Source: Mariprofundus sp.
GTDB taxonomy: Bacteria > Pseudomonadota > Zetaproteobacteria > Mariprofundales > Mariprofundaceae
Reading direction: 5' to 3'
Assembly (NCBI GenBank): GCA_021772845.1
Contig: JAJFLF010000217.1
Span: 1-13,782 of the forward strand
DNA: 13,782 bases
Positions 6,576 through 13,782 of this stretch are shown here, piece after piece (the first letter of the stretch is position 1; each line of letters starts with the position of its first letter). The notes beneath the pieces are model-generated. The model had not been told where the DNA came from. It made no database searches and saw only the letters and a list, made by a program, of their open reading frames with translations. A program made the translations under genes and the position numbers.

Positions 6576-7055
6576 ATGCAGATTGCCAAAAATAGAGTGG
6601 TATCCATCCATTATACATTGAAAAATGATGCAGGCACCGTGATCGATTCCTCGGAAGGCGCAGAGCCACTGGTTTATCTGCACGGATCTCAGAATATTAT
6701 TCCCGGTCTGGAAAAAGCGCTGGAAGGTAAAGTTGCGGATGACGCTTTGCAGGTGAGCATTGATGCGGCTGAAGCGTATGGTGAATATAACAAGTCACTT
6801 ACGCAAGTTGTGCCAAGTAGTATGTTCCAGGGTGTTGAAAAAATTGAAGTTGGCATGGAGTTCCAGGCTCAGACTGAGCAGGGGGTAGAAGTGATTCGTA
6901 TTGCGGCAGTCGATGGTGATGATGTTACCATTGATGGCAATCATCCCTTAGCTGGTGAGCGTTTGCATTTTGATGTTGCAGTTGCAGAAGTGCGTGACGC
7001 ATCTGAAGATGAACTTGAACACGGTCATGTGCATACAGCGGGCTGTTCACACTAA
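6576..7055 (+). CDS. slyD: FKBP-type peptidyl-prolyl cis-trans isomerase SlyD
   Basis: This 159-residue cytoplasmic prolyl isomerase and chaperone has the FKBP core split by an insert-in-flap domain (about 65-130). Typical motifs are VVSIHYTLKNDAGTVIDSS (8-26), the LVYLHGSQNIIPGLEKAL stretch (32-49) and EAYGEYN (66-72), ending in HFDVAVAEVRDAS. In E. coli SlyD a long His/Cys-rich tail binds nickel and helps hydrogenase maturation. Here the tail is short but keeps H149, H151, H153, C157 and H159, so some metal binding is plausible. The start at 6576 is set by AGGAG six bases upstream and by family alignment; an in-frame extension to 6528 would begin in the preceding terminator. Because that terminator ends at about 6533, slyD needs its own promoter within about 40 bases or read-through; none is clear. 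Confidence 0.92.
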   Translation: MQIAKNRVVSIHYTLKNDAGTVIDSSEGAEPLVYLHGSQNIIPGLEKALEGKVADDALQVSIDAAEAYGEYNKSLTQVVPSSMFQGVEKIEVGMEFQAQTEQGVEVIRIAAVDGDDVTIDGNHPLAGERLHFDVAVAEVRDASEDELEHGHVHTAGCSH

Positions 7056-7066
7056 CAGAGAGCTTT

Positions 7067-7082
7067 TGTTTCAATAGAAACA
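7067..7082. other. Small hairpin downstream of slyD
   Basis: TGTTTC-AATA-GAAACA forms a perfect 6-bp stem with a 4-base loop, 12 bases after the slyD stop and just before the large terminator hairpin. It may protect the mRNA end or assist termination. Confidence 0.35.
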
Positions 7083-7088
7083 GTTATG

Positions 7089-7145
7089 TAATGCCCGCCA
7101 CAGTTCATCAGAATTGATGAGCTGTGGCGGGCATTATTGTTTGTG
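7089..7145 (+). terminator. Long hairpin terminator between convergent slyD and smr genes
   Basis: The 22-base arms 7089-7110 and 7115-7136 pair completely apart from one G-T wobble, around the 4-base loop GAAT. The lower stem contains GCCCGCC/GGCGGGC. On the + strand the stem is followed by the moderately T-rich TTGTTTG, so it should end slyD transcription. The right arm contains the smr stop codon (7134-7136), so the same hairpin also forms at the end of the minus-strand operon, where the following bases are less T-rich. Confidence 0.75.
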
Positions 7146-7673
7146 CTGGGGTCGCAAGAGTATCAGACAAGCACCACCACCACTGTTCGGTTGCGGAATC
7201 ACTGCCAATACCATGTGTGCTAAAGGGCCTTCGCTTAAGTAGTGATAGACGGCCTGTTTTAATACCGGTTTACCTTGTGAATGCAGTCCTCGCCCATGCA
7301 CAATACAGAGAGCTCGAATCCCTTCAGCGATAGCCTGCTGTAGACCATCATGCAACAGATCTATAGCCGCATCACGTGTCATACCGTGCAGATCAAAGCT
7401 CACTCCGATAGCAGGGCGTCCGGCAGCCAGGCGTTTAATGGTCTCCCTTGAGATGCCATCGGCAATCAGTGACCCGGGCTCATCACGTCTCGCCTGCGCG
7501 GTGCGCGAAACGTGAGCTCTACTCGGGGGTAGCTGTTGTGTGCGTTGTATTGTGTTGAGACGTTGTTTCGCTTTAGCCTTATTTTTTTCAGTGTGGATTT
7601 TGTCACTATTCTGAAGCGGTTTTACTTTTCCCATGGCCTCTGCAAAGAGATCCTGGTTATCGTTCTCATCCAT
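7134..7673 (-). CDS. Smr-domain protein, SmrA/SmrB (YdaL)-like probable RNA endonuclease
   Basis: This 179-residue cytoplasmic protein has a C-terminal Smr domain (about 88-176): FDLHGMTRDAAI (93-104), IVHGRGLHSQG (124-134) and GGGACLILLR (165-174). The N-terminal extension DLFAEAMGKVKPL followed by a basic, Lys/Arg-rich segment is typical of stand-alone proteobacterial Smr proteins. In that family E. coli SmrB cleaves mRNA at collided ribosomes and SmrA/YdaL has nuclease activity. This protein is therefore probably an RNA or DNA endonuclease, though substrate is not readable from sequence. The ATG lies 2 bases after the gpsA stop without a clear ribosome binding site, suggesting translational coupling. 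It is the last gene of the operon, and its stop codon lies in the terminator hairpin. Confidence 0.85.
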   Translation of the reverse strand: MDENDNQDLFAEAMGKVKPLQNSDKIHTEKNKAKAKQRLNTIQRTQQLPPSRAHVSRTAQARRDEPGSLIADGISRETIKRLAAGRPAIGVSFDLHGMTRDAAIDLLHDGLQQAIAEGIRALCIVHGRGLHSQGKPVLKQAVYHYLSEGPLAHMVLAVIPQPNSGGGACLILLRPQHKQ

Positions 7674-7675
7674 AG

Positions 7676-8665
7676 TTATTCAGGACGCTCAGGTCGTGAT
7701 AATAGTTGTGCCAGAGCAAGCTGAATATCCAGATTTCCATCCAGAATCTGATTTACACTTTGCATTAATGGCAATTCGACATCCAGCTTTTTGGACATGA
7801 GGGCCACAGCCTGTGCAGTTCTTACACCTTCAACTACCTGCCCGATTTCAATTTTTGCTTCAGCGATAGTTTTTCCTTGTGCGATGGCAATGCCGAAGCG
7901 CCGATTGCGGGATAAGTTTCCTGTGCAGGTGAGCACAAGATCGCCCAAGCCGGAAAGCCCCATCAGCGTTTCTGTACGCCCACCACAGGCCTGGGTTAAA
8001 CGGGCAATTTCTGCTAAACCACGGGTAACGGTCGCAGCTACTGCATTGTGACCAAAGCCCAGTCCATCAGCCATACCAGCGGCGATGGCGATGACATTTT
8101 TCAGCGCCCCACCCATGGCAACACCGATCACATCATCACTGAGGTATATTCGGAAGTTGGTGTCATCGAAAAAGGTGGCTGCCTGCTGCGCCAGCTCCAG
8201 TGTCTCAGCCGCCATGGTGATAGCGGTGGGCTGATTTTGTGCGACTTCGATAGCAAATGATGGACCGGACAATATGGCGATGCGTGAACGATCAATATAT
8301 TGCGCCAGCATTTCATCATTGCGTGTCATATGATCTGGATGTAGTCCTTTGCATGCCGCAATGACCGGATAATTACCGTTAGTCAGGTGCGGTAAATAAT
8401 CATCTACGGCGATACATGGCAAGGCATAAATGCAGGCATCGATATCGCTGATCGCAGCTTCAAGGTTGGATGTGAGTTGAATATTATCGGGCAGGATAAT
8501 GCCGGGAAGATAATCACTGTTTTCTCGTGTTTTTTCGATGTGGGTGACCTGTTCCTGTTCGCGTGTATACAGACGAACCTGCCGTTTTCCAGAACGTGCC
8601 AGAACCAGAGCTAGCGCGGTGCCCCATGAACCTGCTCCCAGCACACATACCTGTTCTCCTCTCAT
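7676..8665 (-). CDS. gpsA: NAD(P)H-dependent glycerol-3-phosphate dehydrogenase
   Basis: This 329-residue cytoplasmic enzyme reduces dihydroxyacetone phosphate to sn-glycerol-3-phosphate, the backbone precursor of phospholipids. It has the Rossmann glycine motif GAGSWGTALA (10-19), AACKGL with K106, GPSFA (134-138), the catalytic lysine K189 in GGALKNV, and the GLGDLVLTC motif (239-247) with R253-N254 nearby in the substrate-binding region. Length matches the family (about 330-340). AAGGAG lies five bases before the ATG, overlapping the lnt stop codon, and the gap to lnt is 9 bases. Its place after lnt links phospholipid supply with lipoprotein acylation, since Lnt uses phospholipids as acyl donors. 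All key residues are present. Confidence 0.97.
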   Translation of the reverse strand: MRGEQVCVLGAGSWGTALALVLARSGKRQVRLYTREQEQVTHIEKTRENSDYLPGIILPDNIQLTSNLEAAISDIDACIYALPCIAVDDYLPHLTNGNYPVIAACKGLHPDHMTRNDEMLAQYIDRSRIAILSGPSFAIEVAQNQPTAITMAAETLELAQQAATFFDDTNFRIYLSDDVIGVAMGGALKNVIAIAAGMADGLGFGHNAVAATVTRGLAEIARLTQACGGRTETLMGLSGLGDLVLTCTGNLSRNRRFGIAIAQGKTIAEAKIEIGQVVEGVRTAQAVALMSKKLDVELPLMQSVNQILDGNLDIQLALAQLLSRPERPE

Positions 8666-8674
8666 CTCTTCTCC

Positions 8675-10174
8675 TTAACGCGAACGATTGATGAATACTG
8701 GTATGAACAGCATCATGAAAATAATGATCAATGGCCAGTCACCCCAGCGTACATAAGGTGTAATCATATTGGAACTGACAAATGCGCCCTGCAAGACGGC
8801 TGGAGTCCACCATGCTAGTTGCTGGCTCACTACGCCGTTGGGCTGAATGATGGCGGTAACGCCCGTATTGGCAGCACGCAGGACATAGCGCCCTGTCTCC
8901 ACTGCACGCATGCGGGCCGCCTGAAAATGCTGCCATGCTGCCGGTGTTTTAGCATACCAGGCATCGTTGGTGACATTCACAAGTACCTCGGCTCCTGCCA
9001 GCACTCTGCCTCTGGCTTCTTCTGGAAACAGTGATTCGTAACAGATCAAGGAGCCGTAGGAGATGTTGCGGGCTTGTACCACGCCTGCATCATTAGCAGG
9101 TTTGAAGTCGGCAATTTCGGGTACCAGGGTATGCAAAAAAGGAATCCATGACGGTACATATTCACCGAACGGAACAAGATGGTGTTTACCGGCAAATGGC
9201 TGTTCAGAAAGATCGGGGTCATGGGCAAACAGACCATTCTGTGCGGCACGTTTCCCCATCAATTTGAGACCACCATACAGTAGAGGTGTATGCCAGCCCT
9301 GAATTTGTTCGTTTAACCACCGGTTCCAGCCCGGAGCGCGTTCAAGGAAAAAAGGAATCGCAGCTTCCGGCCATATAATAATATCAACATCTTCTGCCAC
9401 GTCTGATGAAAGTGATCCATAGCGGTGCATGGTTTCACCGACAAACGCCGCATCCCATTTTTGGTCTTGTGGAATATTACCTTGTACCAGCGCCACCGAA
9501 TGCTGCGTACCGTCTGCAGTTGACGGATTTGGAGCGCATACAAAGAGCAGTAGTGTGATGCTTAATCCCATTGCTCCGATACGTTGATTATATGTGCGCC
9601 CGGATGGATTTGGCGAGTCAGATTCCGAGTAAGAGTGTGGAATAAGCAAAACGATGGATGCTGCCAACATGGCAGGCAGAAGCGCTAAACCATACACACC
9701 GAACCAGGCGGCCCAGCCAATAGCTGGCGTATCGAGCAGTAGATTGCCAAGTGCTGTCCACGGCAGTCCTGTAAGCAGATGTCCTCTTAACCACTCTTCA
9801 ATCACGGCAACAGCAGGGAATACCAACAGCAGCCAAGCCCCCCCTTTGCTAATGCGCCACGTTAGCCAGGCCCATAACATGGGAAACAGCGCCAAGACTG
9901 CACCGAGTAGTAGAACGCAAAAGATTGCGGCAATCCACGGTAGATGCCCGTAGGTGTGCAGCGTTGGTGCCACCCACCATGCCCCGCATGCGAACCAGCC
10001 CAAACCAAATGCAAAACCCGTGATGAGGACATGCTGCCCGCGGCTGATAAGCCATAACCAGCCAGTCAGAGCAGGTATTGCCAGCCATGTATAGTCGAAA
10101 GGAGAGAAGGTGAACGGCATCAATGCGCCGAGAATCAATGATATAGAAGCGTAAAACTTCCGGCTTTCGAACAT
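8675..10174 (-). CDS. lnt: Apolipoprotein N-acyltransferase
   Basis: This 499-residue inner-membrane enzyme adds the third acyl chain to the N-terminal cysteine of lipoproteins, using a phospholipid donor, before Lol-dependent sorting. Several N-terminal membrane helices (about 8-220, with the typical FTFSPFDYTWLAI segment) precede a periplasmic nitrilase-like domain (about 225-460) and a final helix (about 479-495). The catalytic triad is E270 (IIWPEAAIP), K330 (FAGKHHLVPFGEYVP) and C378 (SLICYESLFPEEAR), equivalent to E267, K335 and C387 in E. coli. Length is normal. Its ATG overlaps the corC stop by one base without a strong ribosome binding site, indicating coupled translation. Confidence 0.96.
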   Translation of the reverse strand: MFESRKFYASISLILGALMPFTFSPFDYTWLAIPALTGWLWLISRGQHVLITGFAFGLGWFACGAWWVAPTLHTYGHLPWIAAIFCVLLLGAVLALFPMLWAWLTWRISKGGAWLLLVFPAVAVIEEWLRGHLLTGLPWTALGNLLLDTPAIGWAAWFGVYGLALLPAMLAASIVLLIPHSYSESDSPNPSGRTYNQRIGAMGLSITLLLFVCAPNPSTADGTQHSVALVQGNIPQDQKWDAAFVGETMHRYGSLSSDVAEDVDIIIWPEAAIPFFLERAPGWNRWLNEQIQGWHTPLLYGGLKLMGKRAAQNGLFAHDPDLSEQPFAGKHHLVPFGEYVPSWIPFLHTLVPEIADFKPANDAGVVQARNISYGSLICYESLFPEEARGRVLAGAEVLVNVTNDAWYAKTPAAWQHFQAARMRAVETGRYVLRAANTGVTAIIQPNGVVSQQLAWWTPAVLQGAFVSSNMITPYVRWGDWPLIIIFMMLFIPVFINRSR

Positions 10175-11070
10175 TAGAGTGATGCTTTGGTGTCGTGATC
10201 TGACTGCTGCGAATCTGATTTTATCTGGTCAGATATAAGCTTGTTAGATCTGGCCTGATTGGTCAGACGCTGAATACGTACTTTGCTGATGCGGCGTGGG
10301 TCAGCTTCAATGATATGAATTTGAAATCCTTGCACTTTGACCTGTTCGCCAATTTTAGGAATACGCCCAAGATGGGCAGTCAGCCATCCACCGACCGTAT
10401 CATAATCACCCTGTGGCAATTCTACATCCAGTCCTTCGGCTAACTCTTCGATATGCATGCGTGCCAGTGCCATATAACTGCCGTCAGCAAGCGTTTCGAG
10501 TTCACTCTCTTCTTCTTCACCATCTTCGCCGATATCGCCGATAATTTCGACGACCAGATCAGCCAGTGTAATAAGCCCAGCCGTGCCACCATATTCATCC
10601 AATACGATGGCGATTCGGCATGAGTGTTCTCGCATCTCAGATAGTAGACCAGATACCTGTTCCAGTTCGAGAACGCGTAAACAGGGGTGTAGCAGTGCTG
10701 CTAAAGCAGGTGTTTCACCACTGATACGTGCTTTTACAATATCCTGCACATGCACGACGCCAAGTACGTGGTCGATATCACCATCCATCACCGGCAGACG
10801 GCTGATACCATGTGTGAGCATCACCTGTTCAATCTCAGCAAGGCTATCTTTAGCTTCAACCGCATGAATTGCCGAGCGTGGGATCATCACTTCACGAACG
10901 CGTGTATCATGGAACTCGATCAACTGTTCCAACATGCTGCGTTGAGCGTCCGATTGCACTGCTTCAGCGCGGCCCAATACAGCCAATAGCTCTTGCTCAT
11001 CACGACCCGGACGAATGTGGTCGATCATCTGTTTGCGTATGCTTTTCATCCAGCTTTGAAATGCACTCAT
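10174..11070 (-). CDS. corC: CorC/YbeX-like CBS-domain protein
   Basis: This 298-residue cytoplasmic protein carries paired CBS domains (about 57-115 and 130-180), the first opening with REVMIPRSAI and the second containing LDEYGGTAGLITLADL. A CorC_HlyC domain follows (about 195-268, containing GDYDTVGGWLTAHLGRIP). No DUF21 membrane domain is present, as in E. coli YbeX. The family has been tied to Mg/Co efflux and, for ybeX, to ribosome and heat physiology; the molecular function is not settled. The acidic stretch GEDGEEEESELE (181-192) is notable, as is a low-complexity polar tail (about 270-298) encoded by several ATCTG-like repeats. The start at 11070 is chosen because it forms ATGA with the ybeY stop. 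A GTG start at 11091 is possible but less likely. Confidence 0.88.
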   Translation of the reverse strand: MSAFQSWMKSIRKQMIDHIRPGRDEQELLAVLGRAEAVQSDAQRSMLEQLIEFHDTRVREVMIPRSAIHAVEAKDSLAEIEQVMLTHGISRLPVMDGDIDHVLGVVHVQDIVKARISGETPALAALLHPCLRVLELEQVSGLLSEMREHSCRIAIVLDEYGGTAGLITLADLVVEIIGDIGEDGEEEESELETLADGSYMALARMHIEELAEGLDVELPQGDYDTVGGWLTAHLGRIPKIGEQVKVQGFQIHIIEADPRRISKVRIQRLTNQARSNKLISDQIKSDSQQSDHDTKASL

Positions 11071-11573
11071 AGGTGTGTCGTATCCTCGCACGTTGTCGGT
11101 TTATTACTGTTCTCTTTATCTGCGCTATCTGAATAAGGGTCATGCAATCCCATGTTATGCATGGCTTGTTGCTCGAGCCTTTGCATGTCTTGAGCCTCAG
11201 TTTCATCGATATGATCAAAGCCTAAAAGGTGCAATGTGGCATGAATGATCAGATGCAGGCAATGATCAGATGCAGGCAGGTTTAAGCGCACTGCTTCCTG
11301 ATTGATGAACGGTACCGCCAGCGCAATATCACCAAGTGATTCGTCTGCATTGAATGGAGCTTCCTGCATAGGGAATGAAAGCACATCAGTGACGTGATCT
11401 TTGGCGCGCCACTGTTGATTCAGCGCATGAATGCTTTGATCACTGGCAAAACGAATACATAACGCAATCTGTTTTGCATTCAAACCTGCACTGGCACAAG
11501 CAGCGCGCACTGCTTCATCAATACGTGCAGGCGCTTGGTAAGAGGTGTCGTCATCAATGATAATATCAATCAT
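11067..11573 (-). CDS. ybeY: Endoribonuclease / rRNA maturation factor YbeY
   Basis: This 168-residue cytoplasmic metalloprotein acts in 16S rRNA 3'-end maturation and ribosome quality control. The zinc site HATLHLLGFDH supplies H111, H115 and H121 (numbered from the chosen start), and the conserved segment around R41 and KDHVTDVLSFP is present. The start at 11573 (MIDIII) is preferred over upstream Met codons because YbeY proteins begin like this and it overlaps the phoH stop as ATGATTGA. About 21 polar residues follow the usual DPY end, a short extension. Residues just before the zinc site are encoded by a perfect 17-bp tandem repeat, yet the spacing from GDI to the zinc motif equals that in E. 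coli and B. subtilis as I recall them. The gene appears intact. Confidence 0.94.
   Translation of the reverse strand: MIDIIIDDDTSYQAPARIDEAVRAACASAGLNAKQIALCIRFASDQSIHALNQQWRAKDHVTDVLSFPMQEAPFNADESLGDIALAVPFINQEAVRLNLPASDHCLHLIIHATLHLLGFDHIDETEAQDMQRLEQQAMHNMGLHDPYSDSADKENSNKPTTCEDTTHL
11244..11277 (-). repeat. Perfect 17-bp tandem duplication inside ybeY
   Basis: AATGATCAGATGCAGGC occurs at 11244-11260 and again immediately at 11261-11277 (+ strand). On the coding strand the unit is GCCTGCATCTGATCATT. As 17 is not a multiple of three, the copies are read in different frames, giving PASDH and then LHLII. Loss or gain of one unit would shift the frame close to the zinc-binding histidines. Confidence 0.95.
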
Positions 11574-12528
11574 GTGGCGGTCCATCTTCACGATCTTCAT
11601 AAGCATTAACAATTTTTTCGACCAGCTGGTGGCGCACCACGTCAGTGCTGTTTAAGCGACATAGGCCAATATCACTGACATGCTCGAGTACCTGTAGGGC
11701 ATGTAGCAGTCCGCTCTTTTGATGGCGAGGCAGATCTACCTGGGTAACATCTCCAGTCACGACCATTTTAGAACCGAAACCCAGGCGAGTGAGAAACATT
11801 TTCATCTGTTCACGCGTTGTGTTTTGCGCTTCATCGAGAATGACGAATGCATCATTGAGAGTGCGGCCACGCATATAAGCCAGCGGGGCGACTTCAATGC
11901 GACTTTGCTCCAGCAGGGCATTCATCTTTTCTACACCCAACATATCAGACATCGCATCGTACAAGGGGCGCAGATAAGGATCGACTTTTTGCTGCATATC
12001 TCCGGGCAAAAAGCCCAGTCGTTCACCCGCTTCTACGGCTGGACGGGTAAGGATAATACGCTCCACCTGATTGCTATTCATCGCCGCTACAGCAGCAGCG
12101 ACTGCCAAGTATGTTTTGCCGGAACCCGCGGGGCCAACAGCGAGCGTTAGTGTTTTTTGTTGGATCTCTTTTAAATAGCTACGTTGATTAACCGTTTTTC
12201 CGCTAATACGTCGCCGGCCTGCGACCAACACATCAGATACCACATCGCCATTGCTCTGTATTGCAGCATCAGCGTCGTGATCGCGCAAAACACCTTCAAC
12301 ATCTACATCGGTAAGCGCATTTTCCTGCCGTGATAGTTGTTGTTGTAGGCGATGAATGGCTTGTCTGGCTGCTCCCGGGCGCGCCCCTTCAATTTTCCAA
12401 TTACCAGGCTGGCCTAAAAAGCGCACCTGAAAAAATTGTTCTACACGGTTTAATATCCAGTTGTCGGCGCCGCATAAGTTACGTAAAGAGACGGGATCCA
12501 GCGTATCAAGACGCAATGAGATAGTCAT
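11566..12528 (-). CDS. phoH: PhoH-like ATPase (YbeZ)
   Basis: This 320-residue cytoplasmic P-loop ATPase is the usual partner of YbeY and a putative RNA helicase or RNA-metabolism ATPase. An N-terminal nucleic-acid-binding-like segment (about 15-65) is followed by the PhoH domain. That domain has Walker A GPAGSGKT (132-139), LTRPAVEAGERLGFLPGD (160-177), Walker B FVILDEAQN (228-236) and the sensor-like MVVTGDVTQVDLP (255-267). Length fits the family (about 320-350). The start at 12528 lies 24 bases after the miaB stop with only a weak AGG ribosome binding site. The 3' end overlaps ybeY by 8 bases, which favours co-production of the two partners. Despite the name, phosphate control is not shown here. 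Confidence 0.95.
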   Translation of the reverse strand: MTISLRLDTLDPVSLRNLCGADNWILNRVEQFFQVRFLGQPGNWKIEGARPGAARQAIHRLQQQLSRQENALTDVDVEGVLRDHDADAAIQSNGDVVSDVLVAGRRRISGKTVNQRSYLKEIQQKTLTLAVGPAGSGKTYLAVAAAVAAMNSNQVERIILTRPAVEAGERLGFLPGDMQQKVDPYLRPLYDAMSDMLGVEKMNALLEQSRIEVAPLAYMRGRTLNDAFVILDEAQNTTREQMKMFLTRLGFGSKMVVTGDVTQVDLPRHQKSGLLHALQVLEHVSDIGLCRLNSTDVVRHQLVEKIVNAYEDREDGPPHD

Positions 12529-12552
12529 ATAAGAGAACCTGTTGAGATCGTA

Positions 12553-13782
12553 TTATTCACCGCTAAGAACCAATTCGCCGCGCAGTGACTGGCCATAAGC
12601 TTCAACGATGCGTACTGGCATGATTTGGCCGATGAGACGTGGATTGCCTTTGAAGTGCACGATTTTGAAATCAGAACTACGACCTTGCATGTCACCTTCA
12701 GTGCGGCTCGGTTTCTCCACCAGGACATTCAGTGTTTTTCCCACAGCTTGCTGCATGGCATTGCGTGTCTGTTCTCGTGTTAGCGAAAAGAGCCTTTGCA
12801 GGCGCTCATCCTTCACTTCCAGCGGAACATCATCTTCTGATTTGCCAGCAGGTGTGCCTGGACGCGGGCTATATTTAAAACAGAAGGCTGAGTCATAACC
12901 AACACGACGTATCAGATCGAGTGTATCTTCAAAATCGGCATCGGTTTCACCCGGATATCCAACAATGAAATCTGATGACAGAGCCAGATCAGGACAATGT
13001 TGTCGCAATTCATCAATGAGGCGGAAATAATGTTCACGATCATGACCGCGATGCATCGCTTTCAACAGATTATCTGATCCGGATTGAATGGGTAGGTGCA
13101 GATATGGCATCAATTGCGGTATTTCACCAAAGGCTACACATAACTCTGAGGTCATTTCCATCGGGTGACTGGTGGAGAAACGTAAGCGTTTCAATCCTTC
13201 GAGTTCAGCAACGGCATATAGCAGCATGGTGAAATCCCACTCTTCGCCGTCAGGCCCTAAACCGCGATATGCATTAACATTTTGCCCCAATAAGCTGATC
13301 TCAATGGCGTCACCGGCCAGCAGTTGTTCGCACTCTTCCAATACATCGGCAACCGGACGAGACAGTTCTGGTCCACGTGTATATGGCACCACACAGAAGG
13401 TGCAGAATTTATCGCATCCCTCCATAATAGTGACACAATCGATGATGCCGTGGCTCGCTGCTTTGGGCAGATGATCGAATTTTTCGATTTCAGGCATATC
13501 AATTTCAGTCAGGCAAACACGATCACGGCGAATCTGTTTTACCATCTCGGGCAGACGGTGATAGGTCTGCGGTCCAAACACAATATCGACATATGGTGCG
13601 CGTTGCTGGATACGCTCACCTTCCTGTTGGCCAACGCATCCGCCTACACCGATAATCATATCGGGACGTTTATCTTTTAATTTCTTATAACGCCCCAATT
13701 CAGAGTAGACCTTTTCTTCGGCTTTTTCGCGCACTGAACAGGTGTTCATCAAAATCACATCGGCATCGGCAGGGGTGCCGAC
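12553..13782 (-). CDS. miaB: tRNA-2-methylthio-N6-dimethylallyladenosine synthase MiaB, 5' partial
   Basis: This radical-SAM methylthiotransferase converts i6A37 of tRNAs to ms2i6A37. The frame continues past the window edge. The 409 visible codons lack about 30-40 N-terminal residues, including the first cysteine of the N-terminal iron-sulfur cluster. The other two cluster cysteines are visible in NTCSVREKAEEK and GVGGCVGQQEG. The radical-SAM CxxxCxxC is EGCDKFCTFCVVPYTRG (cysteine codons near 13416-13393). The substrate region includes SLLGQNVNAYRG and HLPIQSGSDNLLKAMHRGH. A C-terminal TRAM domain starts near GKTLNVLVEK and ends in RGELVLSGE. It is the first visible gene of the miaB-phoH-ybeY-corC-lnt-gpsA-smr operon, whose promoter must lie outside the window. 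MiaB is distinguished from RimO and MtaB by these motifs and the classic gene order. Confidence 0.96.
   Translation of the reverse strand, partial: VGTPADADVILMNTCSVREKAEEKVYSELGRYKKLKDKRPDMIIGVGGCVGQQEGERIQQRAPYVDIVFGPQTYHRLPEMVKQIRRDRVCLTEIDMPEIEKFDHLPKAASHGIIDCVTIMEGCDKFCTFCVVPYTRGPELSRPVADVLEECEQLLAGDAIEISLLGQNVNAYRGLGPDGEEWDFTMLLYAVAELEGLKRLRFSTSHPMEMTSELCVAFGEIPQLMPYLHLPIQSGSDNLLKAMHRGHDREHYFRLIDELRQHCPDLALSSDFIVGYPGETDADFEDTLDLIRRVGYDSAFCFKYSPRPGTPAGKSEDDVPLEVKDERLQRLFSLTREQTRNAMQQAVGKTLNVLVEKPSRTEGDMQGRSSDFKIVHFKGNPRLIGQIMPVRIVEAYGQSLRGELVLSGE

Noticed and set aside
10195..10265. ATCTG-like repeats at the corC 3' end as a regulatory or mobile repeat
   Set aside because: Copies are short and irregular and lie in the coding region of a low-complexity polar tail, so codon bias explains them well enough.
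11067..11573. ybeY as a frameshifted pseudogene because of the 17-bp tandem repeat
   Set aside because: The frame is open, the zinc-site histidines and conserved arginine segment are intact, and motif spacing is canonical.

Overview
The window comes from a Gram-negative bacterium, most likely a proteobacterium. It encodes an outer-membrane porin, the lipoprotein acyltransferase Lnt and the gene order miaB-phoH-ybeY-corC-lnt, which is typical of Proteobacteria. Base composition looks moderate, and start-codon and Shine-Dalgarno use is ordinary. The genus cannot be fixed from the sequence. A marine or zetaproteobacterial type is a guess from overall impression, not a demonstrated result. No rRNA, tRNA, CRISPR array, insertion sequence or phage gene was seen.

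Left part (1-1353): the 3' part of an AmgK-type sugar kinase gene (cell-wall amino-sugar recycling family) on + converges with a small TerB-fold gene on -. A 318-bp divergent intergenic region (1354-1671) follows. It carries the best promoter and operator candidates of the window.

Centre left (1672-6495, +): a tightly coupled three-gene unit. It encodes a porin with an N-terminal coiled coil, a periplasmic ABC-type substrate-binding protein, and a membrane hybrid histidine kinase with a C-terminal receiver domain. The genes overlap by 1 and 8 bases and end at a rho-independent terminator. No ABC permease, ATPase or DNA-binding regulator is present, so the unit looks like a ligand-sensing module rather than a transporter. 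It is the best candidate here for a less-described system.

Centre (6576-7136): slyD, encoding an FKBP-type prolyl isomerase and metal-binding protein. It converges with the large operon, separated by a very long, nearly perfect hairpin.

Right part (7134-13782, -): one long, densely packed operon read right to left: miaB (5' end outside the window), phoH, ybeY, corC, lnt, gpsA and an Smr-domain gene. Junctions are overlaps (8, 4 and 1 bases) or short gaps (24, 9 and 2 bases). The genes cover tRNA modification, RNA/ribosome maturation, lipoprotein acylation, glycerol-3-phosphate supply for phospholipids, and a probable SmrA/SmrB-like nuclease. ybeY contains a perfect 17-bp tandem duplication next to its zinc site, read in two different frames while the protein keeps its canonical length.
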